Shown: positions 11,788-24,944 of the stretch, in pieces
How the letters are laid out: each line of letters starts with the position of its first letter
How positions within the stretch are numbered: the stretch's first letter is position 1
Assembly: GCF_000699445.3 (NCBI RefSeq)
Contig: NC_067195.1
Span: 16,067,287 to 16,131,286 of the forward strand
Length of the DNA: 64,000 nucleotides
Source of the DNA: Schistosoma haematobium
Taxonomy: Eukaryota; Platyhelminthes; Trematoda; Strigeidida; Schistosomatidae
Direction: 5' to 3'
Made by a program: the position numbers and the translations under genes
Notes under the pieces: generated by a model
The model's database searches: none
What the model was told of the DNA's origin: nothing
What the model saw: the letters and a program-made list of their open reading frames with translations, nothing else

Positions 11788-11790
<3 letters not shown>
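9488..11790. other. Intergenic DNA, nothing recognised
   Basis: AT-rich, with only short chance ORFs, no exon-like conservation and no paired repeat seen. Confidence 0.4.

Positions 11791-11846
<56 letters not shown>
11791..11846. repeat. (TA)n microsatellite
   Basis: 28 TA units abutting the 5' end of an RTE-2 3' fragment. Confidence 0.96.
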
Positions 11847-11848
<2 letters not shown>

Positions 11849-12117
11849 CTCAGAATCGATCACAATGGCGTCGGTGTATACACTCTCTTTCTTCCCTTAA
11901 ACTAAGAGATTGAAATCGCTTCATATCTTTCTTTATACGAACTAATTCCTTCTTCATGTACTATACCCTTATTGCAATCTTTCTTCTATATATTACCACC
12001 TCTGAATTAACTACTTTTATGAATCCGGTGTCCATCTTGTTGTGTTAATGAGGTATGGCAACTTGGACTGATGCATAAATGTACCTGGTCCTATGTTGTA
12101 GCTGAATGACTGACTGA
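11847..12117 (+). mobile_element. RTE-2 3'-terminal fragment
   Basis: It aligns with 36236-36506 of the RTE-2 copy (GGCTCAGAATCGATCACAAT, GAATCCGGTGTCCATCTTG) and ends in the TGACTGACTGA tail. It is severely 5'-truncated, as is usual for LINEs, and followed by a short TA run to about 12132. Confidence 0.9.
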
Positions 12118-12132
12118 TATATATATATATAT

Positions 12133-15100
12133 CCAGTATTTTAAGTAGTAATTCAAAAATTCCTCAATTATATTACATCACCATGAGTGCAGGAAGTATA
12201 TCAATCCGAAGTATTTATAGATATGATAAATAAGCTGTAGAATAAAAAATTGACATTGGTAAAACGTTTGATAGGCATTATGTAACACGATAAAAAAATG
12301 CAGTTTACACAACATTAAAATGTGACAACTACTACAGTTGATATTTAGACTGTGGATTACGTAAGTGATCAACAAGGTCAATATGATGACAGTGATAATA
12401 AAGAGGACAACAATGAATATATAGATGAATAATTATGTGTGTACGAGGACCATGCAATCTATGCAGCCGAATATATACAGACATGGATACACAAACGATT
12501 AACAAATGGTGTATATATGGTAACCAAAATACTATTAAATTATGTAATCAAAACTGTATGATATCTTTACATACTTTGTGATACTAACTGGTCATTTTTA
12601 TTTTATTATTCTGATCCTGTATTTAATGTGTACACACTAGGATAAATGTATGGCTAACTATAAACATACGAAAACACACACATACAATATGCACATGTGT
12701 GCTTCTCATTCTAACTCACACGGATACGTTTACATTTTATAATCTAGAAAAAATATAATTAGTTGTAAAGAGAAAAACGGCAAATAACGAGATGTCAACA
12801 TTAAATAAAATTAGTAACATATTATACATTAAATTTGTTTAATTACAATCACATGGGTAGGTAGATGTAAAAATGTAATCAAAATTATCATTGGTAAAAA
12901 AACATCACATCATAAATGATGGAATATTCATTTGTTTGTTTAATGTCTTTTCTACGAATTCAACTTCAAGCGATTGAAAGTGATGATAATAACAATACAC
13001 TTTAAACATGTCATGTCAAGAGTTATGCGCATAGAATTGAAAAGTAATAGGCAGATAAACAAAATATAATTATAACAACAAGGATAATTACATTGAATTA
13101 ATCTAAATGATGTTTATGAAGTAGGTGGCAGTTAAAATGCTTTAAAAAAATAAATCACTAACTAGGTTGTTTCATGTTTGGAATCTACACTTCATGATAA
13201 CTTTAAATTAGTTGATTAGTAGTAGTATAGATGTAGTTCTTAATATTGAAAATATAGTTGATACTTGCAACCAAGTACATAGGTATAATGCACTTGATAA
13301 ACGAGTTGTGTTACAATGGACAAGACTTATAGTACAGGTGGATGGATATTTTTGATGTTGTGTTTTTCAACTATAACATGTTTATTTAAATAGTGTCATG
13401 AACTCAAAAGAACGAAGATTCTATCAATATATGCACATGACTAAACATCATATGTGGGGTTTCTTAGAATGTTATATATTAAACTTAACAAGTACACATT
13501 TATAAACCTGGCTTTCAGATATACTTTAGGTATGAGGTTAAGCGACACCACCCTTCATATCTAAAGAGAATTAGATGGAAGGCAGATCGCGAAACTGAGA
13601 CCTAGTGTTTGAAAGTTATTGCACTGATGGTCTATACAGGAAGAAATATTCGGTGGGATTTTCCAGTTTATCACGAAACTTAATATAAAGTCTTATAGTC
13701 CCATTTTGTTCAAATGAGATTATTACATACAACTATGGCTAATAAAAACAATTGAGATGAAAATCTCTAAATAGAAAATTATAAACATGAAAGAAGTCGT
13801 GGAGTATTACAAATTAATCCAATTTTACGTGCACCATGTATAAATAATACCAACTAATAATCATCTATTCAATAATGGTTTATTGATATCGTTAACGAAC
13901 TGGATATATGTTTCGCCTTAGTATAGGTTTCCACAAAATTGGGCATATAATCCCATACAATGAACAACTAGCTGTTCAGTGCTTCTTAATTTCCAATAGT
14001 CGTCTAACTAAGATCAGTCTGTTATGTAAGCTACAAAATTTCAAATAACTTTAACACAAAAACGACATATTTTACCATGTGTATCCTATGCTATAAACAT
14101 ATGGTATGATTACCTGATGTTCTATTTTAATAAAAGCATTTAAAATCAGAATTCCTAAAGAAAAGTAGTCGATAGTTTTTTTCAACATTCTCTGCTGATG
14201 AATATTTGGTAATTACAGCTTGCTATTTTCAATGACAAAATAACTCATGAATACACTAATTGTATAAAATAAAGAGCATATTTATAAGCGGGAATTATTT
14301 TCAGGAACTTTGTCTTCACTTTTTAAAAGTATTGAAAATTCACTCATAATTTATTACAATTGGTATTATATTAGAGAATTATTATAAAGGTTTTAATTAT
14401 ATTAATCAGTGTGTTTAGATTGGAAATAATGAACTTCATCCACATTAAATCTTAAATCTATTACAAAATACGTCATATGAAGCCAGAAAGTTGATGAGGT
14501 TATAATCATTAGTGAAGAGTCATGTGAATGTGAAATTGAGTAAGAGAAATGTTATTTTGTTGTTGTTATTTTGATCAAAAGTAACGATAATTTTAATGTC
14601 ATGTGAATTTAAACAGATGAATGAGTAATCACTAATCTTCTACGAGTATGGACATGGCAAAGCTAAACATAAAAACAATATTGGAAGATAAAATTCTTCA
14701 ACTGACAAAATCAGTTAAATTAAGAATGAGATGACTATATTGTGTGGAAAAAAACAACAGACAAATGGGTTGAAATAAATAGAATACAGTAATATAATAG
14801 TAATAAGTCACATAGTGTACAGAAAAAAAAAGGATTTCAATTCCTATTGATCGACATCTATGACACTGTAAGATTAGCACTGGCAGGCTTATTGTAGAAA
14901 AGTAATTTCTACTTTGAGAACTACAATGAAGTTAGAGAAAAACATAATAGTTTGAGTTAATGTAGAACTAAATCGCAAAGAAATTGCACTATCATCCGCT
15001 TATCATAGTATGTATTGAACAAAATGTGACTCTTAAAAAGATGTTTTGTGTATATTTGTCTAATTTGTGAGTAGTATCTATCGCATATTAATTCCAGTGA

Positions 15101-15139
15101 AGTTAAGTCTTAAGAACTCGGTTATCTTGGGACAACATT
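12133..15139. other. Intergenic DNA; only a degenerate family B tail near 13965-14040
   Basis: The only recognisable piece is a + strand family B tail at 13965-14040 (TTCAGTGCTTCTTAATTTCC, then GTCGTCTAACTAAGATCA). A missing last CDC14 exon could lie here or further right, but I could not identify one. Confidence 0.4.
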
Positions 15140-15262
15140 CTTGATAGGGTACCAGGGCAGTATCACAGCCTTCACACGTATAAAATGAGATCTGTGTAGC
15201 GCATATGTATATGTTGCCTCTTTGTACCAATATCTATGTGTTAAAATAAATAAATAAATAAT
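15140..15262 (+). mobile_element. Family C 3'-end fragment
   Basis: It carries the family C 3' block (GGCAGTATCACAGCC, then CTTTGTACCAATATCTATGT) and an AAATAAATAAATAAATA tail. It ends 12 nt before a solo LTR. Confidence 0.8.
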
Positions 15263-15274
15263 AGGATCATGAGT

Positions 15275-15615
15275 TGTTATAACTCTCTCTCTCTTACGGT
15301 AATGACCCAGCTATTCCTATTGCTTAGTAATCTTGGACACCGATTCACTAGACAAGTCCCCAAATCAGAACACGGTTGAACAGGAAGGAGATTATATTCC
15401 AAATAACAAGGTTAGATGGAAGCAAGAAGCAAGTCAGAAGCCAGTAGGAAGCACAATAGAGAAAACATCAGTATATTTATAGTTTTTACATGAGAAGATT
15501 CTAGAGTATTCTCCAACTATCGACTAGTGCTGATTGGATAAGAATTAGCCAATCAGAGTGCACCAAAGCAATCATGCATTGAGCATGTTTTAATCCAGCC
15601 TATGTCCCGCTAACA
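15275..15615 (-). mobile_element. Solo LTR of an LTR retrotransposon, 341 bp
   Basis: It runs from TGTTATAAC to GCTAACA, so both ends are TGTTA/TAACA. It is flanked by a perfect 5-bp target-site duplication TGAGT (15270-15274 and 15616-15620). On the - strand a TATA-like CTATAAATATA (near 15474-15484) lies where an LTR promoter should be, so the sense strand is -. It matches 49429-49895. No internal sequence remains, which indicates LTR-LTR recombination. Confidence 0.85.
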
Positions 15616-15620
15616 TGAGT

Positions 15621-17224
15621 CCACACTGTTGAGAAAGAAGGAGCTCTTTAGTGCTCCATGTTTCCAATGCTGCGTCAATTGAGATCAGTCTGTGAAAAAC
15701 ACAGCCTACATCTAATACAAACGCTGTATTGTGTATATGACCAGAATAATCAAGAGAAACAGTAATATTTATGATGTCTTTTGATTATTCATTCTACACA
15801 GTGGACAAATACGTATTTATTGATATTAATTAAAGCACATTGACACTAATCTAAAGGTATGTATTACACCATTAAACGTGTTTCATCATCTGTAGGGACG
15901 CAGGTGCACACTGCTGATTGGTACAAAATTAAGAAAGAAACAATTGTCTACTAGTCTCTGGTTTTCGTCAGTTTATTTTCTCTAATTTTGATTTCTATAG
16001 AAAATGATGTCCAAAATGAACTAATATGTTCACCAGAAACCAAACTATAAAATAGTAGGAAAAAGTTTCTACTTCACACACAGAAATGGTTAAAATACGA
16101 TCAGATTGAAGTTGCGATGCATCAAGGTTATTTTTGGTATATGAAATGGAGCAGACAGAAAATCTAATATCTTACTACAGAAATCAAATGTAAAACATTG
16201 TATGTGATTACACAGAAGTCATTATTATTAGAAATCTAAGAAGGGTATTTGGTTATTTTGTTAAATAAGTTTTAAAATAGAAGGAAACTTAACAATCAAC
16301 CATTATTATTAGGGGCTTTACATGAAATTCGACGAGTTTTACAGGGGTATTTGATGAAATTATTAGATAAATAAACTATGGTACACTGTACTGGAGCAAA
16401 TGTAGAAGTGACACAACTTCACGTGAAACGATACCAACCAGTAGTGATTTTCTATAATTGTCAGTGTTAAAATTCGTATTCAAAATGGTTAAGCAGGTAA
16501 TAATAGTGATGATTGTACACTATTTACTTTATAGTAAAAGGTTTACGACCTCGATGACTTTCGTATTAAAATTGAAGTAATTTGTGTTAAACAAAAATAA
16601 CGTATAGATAAAATTGTTTGAACATTAACAAAGTACACGAAAAGATTTGGAAAACATTTGTTGTTTTTTCGAATGGACGTCGATGCCTTTGTATTCGTTC
16701 CACTCTGAAACTCATCTACAAATAGTAAGTAAACTATCCGAATGGATTGACCTCATTAAGAACGTGTATACCAAGTATATCTATAATTGAAGATTCGTCT
16801 GAGTTGAAAATTATGACGATCTGAATTAAACAGATTTAGTTCATGATTTTAAAAATGTTTTGCTGGACTATCCGTTGGAAGATAAATGTACTTTCAACAC
16901 GACGTGAGCTCTTTCTGAAAATATCTTTCAGGATTAACTTGATTAGCTTTACAAATAATTGTGCAATCCAGTCAGTAGTTTCATTCAGGATAGTTGTTTG
17001 CCAATACCAACCCCTTCTATGTGGCTGTTCGGAAATATAAATTCAGAAAGAAACAACCTGGATCCTTCTGGGGTTAGAACACTGGTCTTCAATTTACGAG
17101 TTTTATTTGTTCACATTGGTTCTGACGTCAGCCTTACTCTAGACTATTGATATTTCCGAACAATTTATAGCCAAATCAGTTTTATAATAGATTATTACAC
17201 ATGTCAAGTTAAACGTACATAAAA
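15621..17224. other. Intergenic DNA left of CDC14, nothing recognised
   Basis: I see no exon or paired repeat. Possible CDC14 3' UTR or last-exon territory on the - strand. Confidence 0.35.
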
Positions 17225-17276
17225 TTGTACAACCTAATTAAATGATATCGCCGAAAAGAAAATTTTCTTCGCTGAT
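17225..17276 (+). repeat. Family F hairpin repeat, solitary
   Basis: AAATGATATCGCCGAAAAG plus AATTTTCTTCGCTGA matches the arms that flank the U6 gene at 63206-63476 and the copy at 20780-20870. There is no U6 sequence here. Confidence 0.6.
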
Positions 17277-17468
17277 AATACATATGAATATGTTTAAAAA
17301 AATACAAAACAGAGAAAGACAAATAGGCAGAGAATAAATTCCTATACTTGGCTTTTTACTAATAATTAAAATTTGAGCGTTTCAATGTGCTATTAGAAGC
17401 TAACACTGTTGGTAAAACTGTTATTGTATAGAAAACAAGAAGAACTTTTAACGAAAAACGAAACTTAC

Positions 17469-17913
17469 ATTAATATGATTCTGATCATTATTCTTTGTTA
17501 CATTCGGATGACGAAAATGAAATCTTATTGGAAGTGAAGCAAATGACAAAGGAGTTTGAGTGTTATTTGACGCTGACAGTTCACTAAAAAATGATGATGG
17601 TGATGGACTGGTGTAAAGATTAACTGATGTATTGGAATTTTGACTAGTTGATGGTAAAGAATCATAAGTCATACTGCTACTGCTACTACTACTATTATTT
17701 GAATAATCAGATAACTGTGATCCAATTAACAGATCAGATAAATCTGTCATAGAAGTATGTAGTGCTCGAGCACGAACAGATCTAGTAAAATATGGTTCTC
17801 TGGCAGTTTTATTAATTGAATATGTAACTGTTGGTGATGATGGTTTGATTGTTGTGGCTGCTGATGACTGATTATTCCGGATGAATAAAGGATCTTGAGA
17901 GTACAATGTCGTC
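17469..17913 (-). CDS. CDC14: CDC14 phosphatase, exon encoding Ser-rich tail (last one identified)
   Basis: 445 nt entered in phase 2 (acceptor complement at 17914-17915) and left in phase 0 (donor GTAAGT, complement of 17463-17468). It encodes residues 863-1011 of the joined partial protein: TTLYSQDPLFIRNNQ, a basic RSVRARALHTSMTDLSDLL segment, then Ser/Asn runs and SPSPSSFFSELS. If not spliced, the reading would stop at 17448-17450 after eight more residues. Both ends of this exon are plausible. The final exon was not found. Confidence 0.75.
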
Positions 17914-18394
17914 CTAATGAAAAAGAAACATAGTAACAATATAACGTGATTATGACTACAAACTATCAAAAAGTTATTACTACTAGGATGTAATGAGAAT
18001 ACACATATTTAGGCCAAAGTGGAAGCGAACCACTTTATTTATTAAAATTACACCTGTTTAGTATCATTCTCAAATAAATTTTACAGTTGCAATCAATGTT
18101 ACAGTAATAGTTATTTGTATATATGCTTTATGACAACTAAAGAAGATTACTTTATAACTATATTATAAGTTATATTCTTCAATCAACAATTAGATTACGC
18201 GTACTTCAAAAAGAAAAAGGATAGTTGAGGATAAAAAAAGAGTTTGCAATTTCATGCATGAAATCTATTTCAGGCGAAACTGGTTTGCAAGAGAGTGTAA
18301 ACTTGATAGGTAAAATATACATACATTACAAAATTATGCAACAATATACATGTGGGACTAGTCAACCAATCACAAACACACAAAGACTACTTAC

Positions 18395-19132
18395 ACAGGT
18401 AATCGGATTGTTTTTGTTCCTGGACATTTTGTAGAATGACGATTGGAAGAAGAAGTATCGACAGTTGAATGAATATGATTTGTTTCAGTGAAATAATCAC
18501 TAGTGGTGGAAGATGTTTGTTTGCATAAGTGATGTCTTTGTTGTTGCTGTTGTTCTTGGCGGACACTTTGTCTAAGATTATATGTCGGGGTTTTTATTGA
18601 ACCATGACTCTTATTATTATTATTATTGATATTAAAATTATCTATATAATTCAGTGTAACTGGATTTAAAACATCACTAAAACTATATCGATTATTGGTA
18701 GACATTGGAGAATAATTCGTATTGTTTAATGGATCTAATTCACTTTGTACAACATTGTCATATACAGGAATATTAGTCAAATTACTATTGTGATGACCAT
18801 AAATACATTTTGCATTATTACAGTTATTGTGTTTGATATCAACAGAGGTAGCAAATGGGACTATATTACCTAAATCAAGAGATTTTCTTATTGTTGATGA
18901 TGTACGTTTTATTGGTACTGATGTATGATCCATTGTCATTGGTACTGAAGTATCGCTTGTGATAATTGTAGTTGTTGTTTTCATTGATGGTGATGCAACT
19001 GATCGGTTAGTTAATGGAACTGAATTGCCAATCAACTTCTCTTTATCAACGTTATTTTTAGTAATAGTTAGATTGTTATTAATATTATTATCATCAGTAG
19101 TCGGTTTAGTACGTTTCACTCCGATTCTATTG
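18395..19132 (-). CDS. CDC14: CDC14 phosphatase, Asn/Thr/Gln-rich tail exon
   Basis: 738 nt, phase 2 to phase 2, acceptor complement at 19133-19134, donor GTAAGT at 18394. Residues 617-862 of the joined protein are low complexity, with Thr-rich (TTTTIITSD), Asn runs and a Gln run (RQEQQQQQRHH). A less repetitive island, KRTSSTIRKSLDLGNIVPFA, could be a functional motif, for example a basic phospho-site cluster. No domain is recognised. Such homopolymer-rich tails are common in flatworm proteins. Confidence 0.8.
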
Positions 19133-19529
19133 CTATAAAGTACAAAGACAAACAAATAACAAACTGAAGTCTATGAAATTCTGAGTATAAAAACTCATAA
19201 TGTATCATTGATAATTAGAATAAAACGATAGACTGACATTTATTTATTACGTTTGAACAAGTGTAGTTATTAAGTAATACAATTAAACAGTGACTAATAG
19301 TGTTATTATGTGAAATTAATCGGTTAAAAGTTATTGTAAATTAAGGTGTACATAATATAGTCATTAGGTTAAATGACTTTGAAGACCAGAGAAAACTGTA
19401 GTCAGAGAAACGTAAACTACACAAATTTTTATAAAATAGATGGGTGACAGCTAGTAGTGCAATCTGAGATATATATTTTATTCTATTTTGAACTTTTTAG
19501 CTGGATAAACTTGTGTGTCAATATTGATG

Positions 19530-19705
19530 TAGCTCAACGGATGTTAGGAGTTTGAAGTGAAAAAATACTGAATTGAAGTTTCAATGTGGTCATCAAAATT
19601 TGAATCCAGATACACCTAGATAACAAGTTTCAAATAGGACAAAACCAGCGTACTGAAGTTCACTGCTAGCCACAAACCATCTATTCTCTAAAAGCTTATG
19701 ACAAA
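19530..19705 (+). repeat. SINE family A copy, degenerate (SM-alpha-like)
   Basis: Box A-like TAGCTCAACGGATGTTAGG and a box B-like TTTGAATCC are followed by a decayed hammerhead and the family tail TTCACTGCTAGCCAC. The CTGANGA core is lost. It is intronic or 5' of the tail exons of CDC14, in sense opposite to the gene. Confidence 0.6.
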
Positions 19706-20779
19706 ATGGCCTGGTGGAGGCAATCCAGACGGAATGAACAGATGCTAAGATTGATTAAAATAATAATTTGAACCGCTAATAATAATGACGTGAATTGCAT
19801 GTGAATCGATAAAAGAATTTTGCCACTATTTATTTATTTTGGTTAAATGAATACGGAGAAAATTTATCCATCAATATAAGACTGAGAAACGATATCAACA
19901 AGATAGACTGATGTGATATAACTGAACGGTATGACTGCTAAAGAATCACTAATTACAACTTCAAAAATCTCAGAAGCCAAAGTTTTTGTCTACTTAAAAA
20001 TTTACCTCATGTGCAGAATTATTTCTAACTGACAAGTAAGTAGACAATTAAAGTGGTCTAAAAATATTGCTACAAACAAAAGTTATAGGGTAATCTATCA
20101 TTAAATCTATAACGTTTGATGGTATTTAAAGAAATCACTTTCGATTTTACCAATTTATGTCCTCTACCACGGGTATCATCTAGAGCACTTTATTCACTTA
20201 ATTTTGATGAATTTCGGCCAGAATAAATCAAACGATTTATGTGTAAATTGTGATGACATAGAACTAGATATGTGTCTCTGAAAGAAAATATTTGCAAAAG
20301 GACTTTTTATGAATAATTGTCGAAGGCTTAAGTTTGAAGAGGTGTATGATTCGATAAATGCATATCGAAATAATCGGATATAGTAAACTCATGGTGTTTG
20401 TTGTGAATGGATAAAAAAAACATGACAGTTAGTTTGTAAAGCACTGAATCAACAGATTTCTCTATTTTTTATTATTACTATTTTGCACTTTAAACTCTAA
20501 TCATTTATTACTATTACCTTTTACAAGTTTTCTTGATTATTATTCAGTCTATTATTATGACCTTTGTTGTTTTCACAGATTGAAATCATGAGTCAGTTGT
20601 TTTGTCGTTTTTCTTCATATCTGTCAATTGGACTATTATCTGACCCTTAAATTTTGTTCTTCCTTACCCCTTGATTAGTACGTTAACCTCATTTGTTATT
20701 TATTGTCGAATCCATTTTTGTGATACAACCCACTCTATCCTTCTATAGACATACATTTTCCATATAACTATATATACGA

Positions 20780-20870
20780 ATGTACAGCTTAAGTAAATGA
20801 TTTCGTCGAAAAGAAAATTTTCTTCGCTGAATTCTTCTTTTTCTTATTCAATGACACTATGGGTTATTTT
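20780..20870 (+). repeat. Family F hairpin repeat, solitary
   Basis: TGTACAGCTTAAGTAAATGA, then CGTCGAAAAGAAAATTTTC and TTCTTATTCAATGACACTAT, parallels 63411-63490 right of the U6 gene. It has no U6 core. Confidence 0.65.
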
Positions 20871-21284
20871 AATTTCTCTATTTATTAGAAGTAACATCTT
20901 AGCAAGTAGTGTTGAATCAGTTTGAATCTCAGCTTCACAAGTTATCCGATGATAAGTTCCGCATACTTATTTTCAGTTGAAATAACTTTGAAAAAAGAGT
21001 TTGACAATATCCAGAAAGTTGAATTTACAGATTTTATAATGCACAATGAGCATTATATTTTAACTGTAAAAACTTATTCGCGCACTGTTGCTCATAGAGA
21101 TCGATTTAAGATCGTTTTATCGTTTCAGTTTGTATAGTAAAATATCTAAAAACATTTTTATCTCACACCTTTAAGTTAACATGAACTTGAACAGAGAGTT
21201 ATCCCTTAGAAATGATTTTGGATATACGTAGGCCTTAATTGGACTTCAGTATTCAAAACCACGAGGTTTTGTGAAAAGTTGGAT

Positions 21285-21455
21285 CCCAGTTCAGTGGTTT
21301 GGAGGTTAAGAGTTCGCGCGCGACCAGCATCCTGGGTTCGAGTTAAGCGTGCAGGATCATGAATACACACTGCTGTGGAGTCCCATACTACGACGATAGG
21401 TTTTCAATGGTTGTCTAACATTGATCTGTTCATGATCTCACTGAAAACTCAAATA
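21285..21455 (+). repeat. SINE family B copy, truncated
   Basis: tRNA-like head TTCAGTGGTTTGGAGGTTAAG, GCGCGCGACC, box B GGGTTCGAGTT, then CTGTGGAGTCCC and the tail. GAAA is missing from the hammerhead region. Confidence 0.75.
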
Positions 21456-21527
21456 ATACTACTTAATAATCCCCATTAGATTCGTGAAATAATGAAGAAC
21501 ATTTGCATAACAGATGGATGTTTTTGG

Positions 21528-21600
21528 TGATGTTGTATTCCTTGAGCTAGGGAGTTTAATTGTGGAAATTTCATTGTCATTCTGAACAACATTGAGGTCT
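21528..21600 (+). repeat. Family I half-hairpin
   Basis: GGTGATGTTGTATTCCTTGA, then TTCATTGTCATTCTGAACAAC, corresponds to one arm of the hairpins at 37731-37879 and 39172-39336. The second arm is not seen. Confidence 0.5.
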
Positions 21601-21615
21601 AATACTTCTGCGGAA

Positions 21616-23087
21616 AATGGACACAGATGCTGTTCAGAGCGACAAGCAACGTGCAGTGATTTAATCACTTAATATGTATTTCCCGCTTTATATAATATAA
21701 TCAAAAACAAAATAATCATTCCTGATTCCATTTTCGTGATTAAAATTATTTTATAATATAAATTATAATAACACTGAAGTTAATTTACTATAGTTAGACT
21801 GGTAAAATGTATAACATTCTGGAGGAAGAATGTATTTTTAAAATATTTCCTTGAAAAAGCTTGGACCAGATTGCCAGGAGAAATGTTAGATTTACTTTAA
21901 ATTCATTCGCTGAGATTATACAAATACATTCTTCCTCCTTAATGTCTCACATCAACTCGATGCCCAAATACTGTGATACATAACATTCTGCCTTGGTAAA
22001 AGTATTTTTTTCAAGAATATAACTATAAAAGAATATTAAAAATCCATAAAGTGATTAATATGAAGCTTTTGTCAATATGATTTCCACAGGTTTATTTGAT
22101 AATCTTATGCAATAAGTGAAAAGATTAGTTCTTTTCAATTTTACTGGTTGCGCTGAGCATCGAAAACATTTATTCTTCAACCGAACCAACATGGGGAAAA
22201 AAGTAATCTAAGGGTGATTTCAGACTATGTCACGCTGGTTATCCAACCATAAGTCAAGATTAGCTTGTGGGTCTCAAATGATCTTCCATGTTCTGAAAAG
22301 CCAATACTTCCAGGCAATAAAATATACATGCATTGAAATCAAGTACGCCAATCGCAAACAAAATAATGGTTACCCAGATGAACTTAAGCATTGTACTTCA
22401 TAACAACAATAACCACGCAAGTTACAGGCTTTTGAAGACAAAGGATATCTGTTATTCTGGGAAATATAAATTGTGAGCTTTTTAACCATTGTTGACGTAA
22501 ATAGTGATGTAGTGGAAATCTTTCGGAGTTTTCTGTATTTATAATTGAGAAAGACAACATTCTACTTCACAAATTTAAAATAACGACATAAAAATAACTT
22601 TTCTCCGTGAAGTTAAGCAAATAATTCCTATCTACAGATCAACGTAACCAACTTGCGTCTATAGGACTAAGAAAAAACTCCAATTTACATTAAACATCGA
22701 CGTAAAAATACCACTCAGATAATATATTCACATAATCATACACTTTACAGACAATGAAAGTATAAGTTATAAAAGACGAATCCTAGAAACCTTGAGTTTG
22801 ACCAAGTAAATTGAAGGAAATTATGATCTTTAATTAAATAATATGCTGATATAAACGGGTGGAATTTATTGTGGTAAACAAAATAGATTTACACAGTTGC
22901 TATGGGAATTGAAAACAGATATAGTTACTACCCTCGAGAACAACACATCCCACTAAACCACGTACCACCAGAAGACACAGTTGGGTCTATGAGTGAGAAT
23001 TAATATTGAGGATAAATACTACTTTATATACATAATTTTAAGCAAAAAAGATGATTAAATGGTTTGTGGCAAACAGTTATATTAGTA
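21616..23087. other. CDC14 intron, nothing recognised
   Basis: AT-rich intronic DNA without a repeat I could pair. Confidence 0.4.
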
Positions 23088-23651
23088 TTATTAATGGCTT
23101 TGTTCAATATTATATTTTTGTACAATATAGAATGCTCTCTAATGCCCTGGTATGGCTGAGGGTAGGGAGAGTCAGCTCTCCCTATCGAAATGCTCTCACA
23201 CGGTCACACGTATACAACGACTGCCAGGAAATTCCCACTCACTGAATTCTCGCGACGAGGGTGTTGCTTACGAAGTTGAAAGGACGAAAAGCGAATGTCC
23301 GGTGCTTTAACCGGGTTGGTAGACACGGAGAGTCCACCTAGGGGAGTTGGAAAACCTCGATTCCAAACCAATGGTTCAAATCGGCTCCAGGATCCTAAGG
23401 GAACAAATGACGTATGAACCAATTATTGGTCACCGGCTACCATGGGACTGCATCTCATGACGTTGCTCCACTACCATGTGGATCAGACCTTTAGGTCGAA
23501 GGCTTGGGGAGTGGCCACCTAAGAAAACCACCTGATTCGGTATGGGCACACGGGCAGTATTACAACTCACACACAAGTCAAGTGACTTGTGTGGTGCCTA
23601 TGTGTTCGGTGCCCTCTTGTACCAATATTTATGTGTTAAAATAAATAAATA
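23088..23651 (+). mobile_element. Family C 0.5 kb non-autonomous retroelement
   Basis: It begins around TATTAATGGCTTTGTTCAAT and ends CTCTTGTACCAATATTTATG followed by TTAAAATAAATAAATAA. It is nearly identical by eye to 56050-56556 and diverged from 1396-1872. It has no coding capacity on its own strand. A 72-codon antisense ORF (23422-23204) is shared with the 56 kb copy, but that follows from nucleotide identity. The tail shared with RTE-1 suggests mobilisation by that LINE. Confidence 0.85.
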
Positions 23652-24944
23652 ATAACAATATAGAATTTTGAGAACAAAATATTTCAAAAAGTTTCCTTTC
23701 TTCATTTCTTGATCCATCCTGACGATAATGAGCGATCCCAAGTTAGATACTAGCAGTTCAGGAATTGACATCTGAATAATGTTCATTCTTTCAATGTATG
23801 TTCCCAGCCATCATGATGTCTCTGATTGTACGTTTTTGTAACTTGTACAGTGAAAGGTCGTAAACCTTTCGTAAACGCGCCTGAATGGGTTATGTGATTA
23901 ATAGACATAAAGAGGAGTTAAAACAAATAAAAACAGATCACTTGTTGAAATATATAGATAGCAGGGACAGGTAGCCCAAATATTCGAGCAGGCCGTCAAT
24001 GAATAGATTATTCAATAAGGCTTATTCTGACTTTGGAGCAGTGAAAACCATAATCTAGGGTAAAAGAATTTCTTACATTACTAATTATTCAGAGAAAATT
24101 CTGATCCCTACAACAGCTGCTTTCTTACACTTGTTGTTTTATAAGCGTATAATGATGGAAATATTTATCATTCAAAAGAAATTTCTTTTAAATAGAACAA
24201 TACAGTACAAGGAAACTCAATTGCGTTATGGATAATCTGTGTCACATGTTTTCACCAATATTGTTACATGTGTAATAAATTGTTGAAAATAAGGACATTA
24301 TATTTAACCAAAGTGAACTTGGAATATTTTGTGTTACAATAGTTTGTTAGTGATCTAAATGAGAAGAGGATATGAATATTAACTCATTTTTAAAATAACA
24401 AACTATATACGCTTTATGTATATTATGGTTATCCATAATTTCAAGTAGGGTTTAAAGTTTAGTTGGATATTTCTATACCTATATCATAATCAATGAATGA
24501 AATTAACCCCATGTGTCTATTTAAAAAACTAATTATTTGCAAGTACCTTGAATGTTATTGTCAATGAAATGTCGAAAAAAGAAATATATTATGAATAGCA
24601 TAAAAATAAACTGACTAATGAATATCATTGTTTAACCGTGAGTGCTCTGATTTCATACAGGAGATTAGTAACTAAAACTGATACCTTGATTCAAATTGTG
24701 ATCTCTACGTTATGTCTTTTGCCTCTGCCAATTATCACGTGACAAGATCGTCAATCATAACACTGACTTATGTGACCATAACTCTGTGCCAATACAATGA
24801 TGTGCTAACCAGCACGAACTAACCAGAGTCAACTCTGAATCCCTATGGGCTTTTCCGACCTTGCCTTAACCGCTGATTCCAGAACACAATCTCAGCTTCT
24901 ACTATATGAATCATGTATTTCGGACATACATAGTTTATATACAA

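Noticed and set aside
23204..23422. 72-codon antisense ORF conserved with 56330-56004 as a protein gene
   Set aside because: Conservation equals the overall near-identity of the two young family C copies, and the older copy at 1.4 kb does not preserve the frame.
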